DNA of 8,530 bases from Desulfobacterales bacterium (lineage in GTDB: Bacteria > Desulfobacterota > Desulfobacteria > Desulfobacterales > JAUWMJ01). The stretch covers positions 1 to 8,530 of the forward strand of contig JAUWMJ010000103.1 in the NCBI GenBank assembly GCA_030613225.1. The letters run 5' to 3'. The notes under the pieces were generated by a model that ran no database searches, had not been told where the DNA came from, and saw only the letters and a list, made by a program, of their open reading frames with translations. Position 1 is the first letter of the stretch, and each line of letters begins with the position of its first letter. Made by a program: the position numbers and the translations under genes. This document shows, piece after piece, positions 6,630-8,530 of the stretch.

Positions 6630-6653
6630 GAAAAATGACTTTTAAATTAAGGA

Positions 6654-7193
6654 CTATTTTGGTGCCAAAACCATAACCAAAGTCCGCCCCTCGAATTTTG
6701 GGCTCAGTTCAACTACAGCAATATCATCTGTTTTTTCGATGATTTGATCAAGAACTTTCCTGCCCAGCGCGGAAAGCGTTATTTCACGGCCTCTGAAAAT
6801 AACAGTTACCTTAACCTTGTCTTTTTTCCCGATAAATTTTTTAATGTGGCCAATTTTAACCATCAGATCATGTTCACCGGTCTTTGGGCGTACTTTTATT
6901 TCCTTGAGTTGAAATATAGTCTGTTTCTTTTTTGCTTCCTGTTTCTTTTTGGTCTGTTCATATTTGTACCGGCCATAATCCATTATCTTGCAAACAGGAG
7001 GATCTGCATTAGGGGAAATTTCAACTAGGTCAAGACCGTGGTCAGCAGCGGTTGCAAGAGCCCTGTATGTCGGGATAACTCCTAACTGATTACCTTCGGG
7101 ATCAATTACCCTTACCTCCTTTGCTCTGATGTTTTGATTTGCTCTTATCCTGTTTGAAATGGTTGCTCTATTTGTTCTTCTGTGTATAGCTAT
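6654..7193 (-). CDS. infC: Translation initiation factor IF-3, non-canonical ATA start inferred
   Basis: IF3 binds the 30S subunit, monitors the start codon and initiator tRNA, and prevents premature 50S joining. The frame encodes the whole protein: an N-domain with NIRAKEVRVIDPEGNQLGVIP (about 21-41), GLDLVEISPNADPPVCKIMDYGRYKYEQ (53-80), a lysine-rich linker, and the C-domain with QLKEIKVRPKTGEHD, VIFRGREI and the end LVMVLAPK. The first ATG (6983, MDYG) lies inside the conserved N-domain and cannot be the start. Between the upstream in-frame TAA and that ATG there is no ATG, GTG or TTG. I place the start at the ATA at 7193: AAGGGGG ends 7 bases upstream and the product is 179 residues, close to E. 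coli (180). An ATA at 7217 is the main alternative. E. coli infC starts with AUU, which IF3 itself discriminates against, giving autoregulation. The usual upstream thrS is missing. Confidence 0.9.
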   Translation of the reverse strand: MAIHRRTNRATISNRIRANQNIRAKEVRVIDPEGNQLGVIPTYRALATAADHGLDLVEISPNADPPVCKIMDYGRYKYEQTKKKQEAKKKQTIFQLKEIKVRPKTGEHDLMVKIGHIKKFIGKKDKVKVTVIFRGREITLSALGRKVLDQIIEKTDDIAVVELSPKFEGRTLVMVLAPK

Positions 7194-7231
7194 GCTTTTG
7201 CCCCCTTTTGTAAATATGTTAGCTGGTTTTG

Positions 7232-7260
7232 TCAGGAACAGGTTTTAACCAATTTCCTGA
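7232..7260 (-). promoter_or_regulatory. Leader hairpin upstream of infC
   Basis: TCAGGAA (7232-7238) pairs exactly with TTCCTGA (7254-7260), with an inner GGTT/AACC stem (7241-7250) and small internal loops. It lies between the predicted transcription start (near 7270) and the ATA start at 7193. No T-run follows, so it looks like a leader structure rather than a terminator. A role in translational control is a guess. Confidence 0.45.
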
Positions 7261-7276
7261 CCAATTCGGATAGTGG

Positions 7277-7305
7277 CATATATATAACAAGAATACGAAA
7301 AGCAA
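7277..7305 (-). promoter_or_regulatory. Candidate sigma70-type promoter of infC-rpmI-rplT
   Basis: On the - strand TTGCTT (7300-7305) and TATATG (7277-7282) are separated by 17 bases, with an AT-rich upstream tract. Transcription would begin near 7270, leaving a leader of about 77 bases that contains the hairpin at 7232-7260. Confidence 0.45.
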
Positions 7306-7351
7306 GAAAAAAAAGCAAGAAAAAAATTGCATGGAAACAATCACTGATAAA

Positions 7352-7381
7352 CTCGTAAAAAGTATCGCCGATGGCGCCATC
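7352..7381. repeat. Degenerate TCGTAAAAAGT half-element next to a perfect 12-base palindrome
   Basis: CTCGTAAAAAGT (7352-7363) matches the core of the REP-like hairpins but lacks the matching right arm. It is followed by GATGGCGCCATC (7370-7381), a perfect palindrome ending two bases before the deaminase gene's stop. It may be a decayed repeat or a binding site. Confidence 0.5.
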
Positions 7382-7383
7382 AA

Positions 7384-7881
7384 TCACTGGCTGAGGGTAA
7401 ATGTTTCTAAAAGGCTGTCGTGCAAATAATTGGTTTCAGGATTTAAAAAATAGGTCTTAAAAAGTTTTAAGCTCTCTATTCGCAATATGTTCGGGACTAT
7501 TGATATCCGGGTATTTTTATACAAAGGGGTAAGTATCGACAGGTCACAGGATGTTCCGCCACCCATTACATCTTCATAGGCGTAAACGATTTCGCCAATG
7601 CCGCTTAATATAAGGGCGCCATAGCACATAAGGCATGGTTCCAGGTTGCAGAAAACCGACACTTTGCTTTTTTCAATATCTTTTTTATGGGCAAGTTGCC
7701 GCACTGCTATTATTTCAGCATGATCTGTTTCGTTTATAATAGTTCCTTTTGAGTGAGTTCGTAAACCTGACACCAGCACCTTGTTTTGATACACCATCAC
7801 ACATCCCACGGGAAATTCGCCCTTTGATAAAGCTTTTTCCGCCAGGTTTAGAGCTTTCCTCATGAAATATTCATAATTCAT
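7384..7881 (-). CDS. Zinc-dependent nucleoside deaminase, CMP/dCMP (TadA / guanine deaminase) family
   Basis: This 165-residue cytosolic deaminase has the complete zinc site: H54 and catalytic E56 in DHAEIIAV, and C83/C86 in EPCLMCYGALILSGI. The N-terminal helix and GEFPVGCVMVYQNKVL (21-36) are typical. TadA, which makes inosine 34 in tRNA, usually has PCxMCAGAIxxSRI and a (F/Y)GAxDPKxG loop. Here the sequence is SGIGEIVYAYEDVMGGG, so a nucleobase or nucleoside deaminase is as likely as tRNA editing. The ATG at 7881 is the first in the family-like frame. Only a weak AAAGG lies upstream, 12 bases away. The gene stands alone on the - strand, with repeats on both sides, upstream of infC. I leave the symbol blank because the substrate is uncertain. 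Confidence 0.85.
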   Translation of the reverse strand: MNYEYFMRKALNLAEKALSKGEFPVGCVMVYQNKVLVSGLRTHSKGTIINETDHAEIIAVRQLAHKKDIEKSKVSVFCNLEPCLMCYGALILSGIGEIVYAYEDVMGGGTSCDLSILTPLYKNTRISIVPNILRIESLKLFKTYFLNPETNYLHDSLLETFTLSQ

Positions 7882-7906
7882 ATAATTTTAACGCCTTTTA
7901 AATTCT

Positions 7907-7964
7907 GATAAATTCGTAAAAAGTCGAACTTATCGGGTTTTAAGTGTTAAGTTTTATGTTCAGA
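7907..7964. repeat. Composite repeat: ACTTTTTA-loop hairpin (copy 3) plus family D heptads
   Basis: The hairpin 7907-7934 has the stem GATAAATTCG / CGAACTTATC (9 of 10 paired) around TAAAAAGT. Heptads GTTTTAA, GTGTTAA, GTTTTAT and GTTCAGA follow on + (7937-7964). The unit 7907-7960 is a reverse-oriented copy of 6192-6245 with 48 of 54 identities. It runs into the third copy of CAGACCTCGT (7961-7970). It sits just upstream of the deaminase start. Confidence 0.8.
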
Positions 7965-8026
7965 CCTCGTCATCAATCATAAAAAAATCGCGGCGAGCCC
8001 TTATGTGACGCAGGATTGCATAATAA

Positions 8027-8164
8027 TTGGACACTGCACTCAAGCTTCAGGTGTTCCGCCGGAGGCGGATCAGGTGTCAGTAGTAAAAAAGCGAGAGCCA
8101 GCCTGAAATCTGACACCTGAAACCTATGCTCCGAAAAGGCTTCACTACGCCCGATAATGTCCAA
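8027..8164. repeat. Heptad inverted repeat, family F, downstream of the MltD-like gene
   Basis: The left arm (8044 to about 8080, +) has words GCTTCAG, GTGTTCC and GGTGTCA. The right arm on - (about 8124-8097) has GGTTTCA, GGTGTCA and GATTTCA. TCAGGTGTCAG (8070-8080) pairs exactly with 8110-8120. A small GC hairpin, TCCGCC-GGA-GGCGGA, sits at 8055-8069. TTGGACA (8027-8033) and TGTCCAA (8158-8164) bracket the whole. The remaining bases to 8203 show an A8 tract but no convincing terminator stem. No gene is visible in 7882-8203. Confidence 0.7.
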
Positions 8165-8203
8165 AAAAAAGACCTATTTTCCTAGCATTTTACGAGATCT
8201 GTT

Positions 8204-8530
8204 TTAAGAAGTTATAGGCACATTCACCGTGTATTTTCCTTGTGGAAGATAGCTTTTGAGAAATTGCGGATTAAGTTCCTTTACAGCTTTAAAGTCTGTA
8301 CCAAAAAACTGTGCAAACTCAGTTATCTGAATCGCCTTTTTAATATTTACATGTATAATATCGTATTTGTGCGGCCTGTAAACACCTTCCTGTGAAAGGT
8401 GATACCCGTAGCGGGCAGGATTGTCCATTACTATTTTGATGGCTGCAATCCTGAAAACATATCGTTCCGTCTCCAATGGCAGATTGAGTCTGTAGTAATC
8501 TCTGGTTTTTTGCTCACGAATTGCTTTTCT
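8204..8530 (-). CDS. MltD-like lytic transglycosylase, C-terminal fragment (start outside window)
   Basis: The frame is open from the right window edge to a TAA, giving 108 residues of a longer protein. The piece YYRLNLPLETERYVFRIAAIKIVMDNPARYGYHL matches the end of the lysozyme-like SLT domain in MltD-type membrane-associated murein transglycosylases, where 'LPxETxxYV.xI.A...I...P..YG' is typical. It is followed by YRPHKYDIIHVNIKKAIQITEFAQFFGTDFKAVKELNPQFLKSYLPQGKYTVNVP, the linker module with a LysM-like ending (LNP ... LP.G.Y...VP). The catalytic glutamate would lie upstream, off the window. A TTG at 8476 could be read as a start but is internal to the conserved domain. No LysM repeat follows; the protein ends here, shorter than E. 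coli MltD, which has C-terminal LysMs. Confidence 0.78.
   Translation of the reverse strand, partial: RKAIREQKTRDYYRLNLPLETERYVFRIAAIKIVMDNPARYGYHLSQEGVYRPHKYDIIHVNIKKAIQITEFAQFFGTDFKAVKELNPQFLKSYLPQGKYTVNVPITS

Noticed and set aside
6648..6983. infC as a 109-residue gene starting at the ATG at 6983
   Set aside because: Conserved IF3 N-domain sequence continues in frame upstream for 70 codons.
7104..7122. AAAGGAGG followed 8 bases later by ATT inside infC, a possible second start
   Set aside because: The bases encode the conserved AKEVRV strand of IF3 (AAG GAG GTA), so the ribosome-site look comes from the codons; starting there would remove the first strand of the N-domain.
8204..8476. Complete 90-residue protein starting at TTG 8476
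   Set aside because: The frame stays open to the window edge and the family sequence (YYRLNLPLETERY) continues upstream, so it is a fragment.

Overview
The window is bacterial chromosome, moderately AT-rich, from an uncultivated-looking member of the sulfate-reducing Deltaproteobacteria (Desulfobacterota). This placement is inference: it rests on gene style (a COG1032-type radical SAM protein, an MltD-like transglycosylase, SPFH/zinc-ribbon genes) and on dispersed TTCGTAAAAAGTC hairpins, which I associate from memory with that group. No rRNA or tRNA is present to confirm it. The genes form ordinary housekeeping clusters. What stands out is the spacers, which are packed with inverted repeats.

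Layout. 1-144: a long imperfect inverted repeat at the window edge. 145-1311 (-): a radical SAM protein, divergent from mltG (1529-2533, +), an endolytic peptidoglycan transglycosylase; the 217-base gap holds a candidate promoter for each direction. 2666-3796 (+): a stomatin/prohibitin-like (SPFH) protein with three zinc ribbons, followed by 3959-5188 (+), an undescribed protein with two zinc ribbons and an internal duplication. 5189-5705: a gene-free stretch made of at least four repeat elements. 6056-5706, 6447-6250 and 7193-6654 (all -): the translation operon infC-rpmI-rplT, read from right to left, with repeat hairpins in both internal gaps. 7881-7384 (-): a TadA/guanine-deaminase-type zinc deaminase. 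7882-8203: repeats only. 8204-8530 (-): the C-terminal end of an MltD-like lytic transglycosylase cut by the window edge.

Two results matter most. First, nearly all spacer hairpins, although built from unrelated sequences, share one architecture: each arm is a string of degenerate 7-base words, usually starting with G and reading inward (for example GTTCACA, GCTGATA, GTAGATT, GTTTTAA, GAAATTA). One further hairpin uses 9-base words instead. These elements sit downstream of or between genes. They are missing from the divergent promoter gap and from the infC leader. Second, the infC reading frame has no ATG, GTG or TTG in its N-terminal part, so IF3 must start on a rare codon, most likely ATA. 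This fits the known IF3 autoregulation logic but uses a different codon from the E. coli AUU.

Functionally, infC, rpmI and rplT supply IF3, L35 and L20. MltG and the MltD-like enzyme both act on peptidoglycan but lie far apart. The SPFH and double-zinc-ribbon proteins probably act together at the membrane, by analogy with the B. subtilis ydjFGHI (pspA) neighbourhood.
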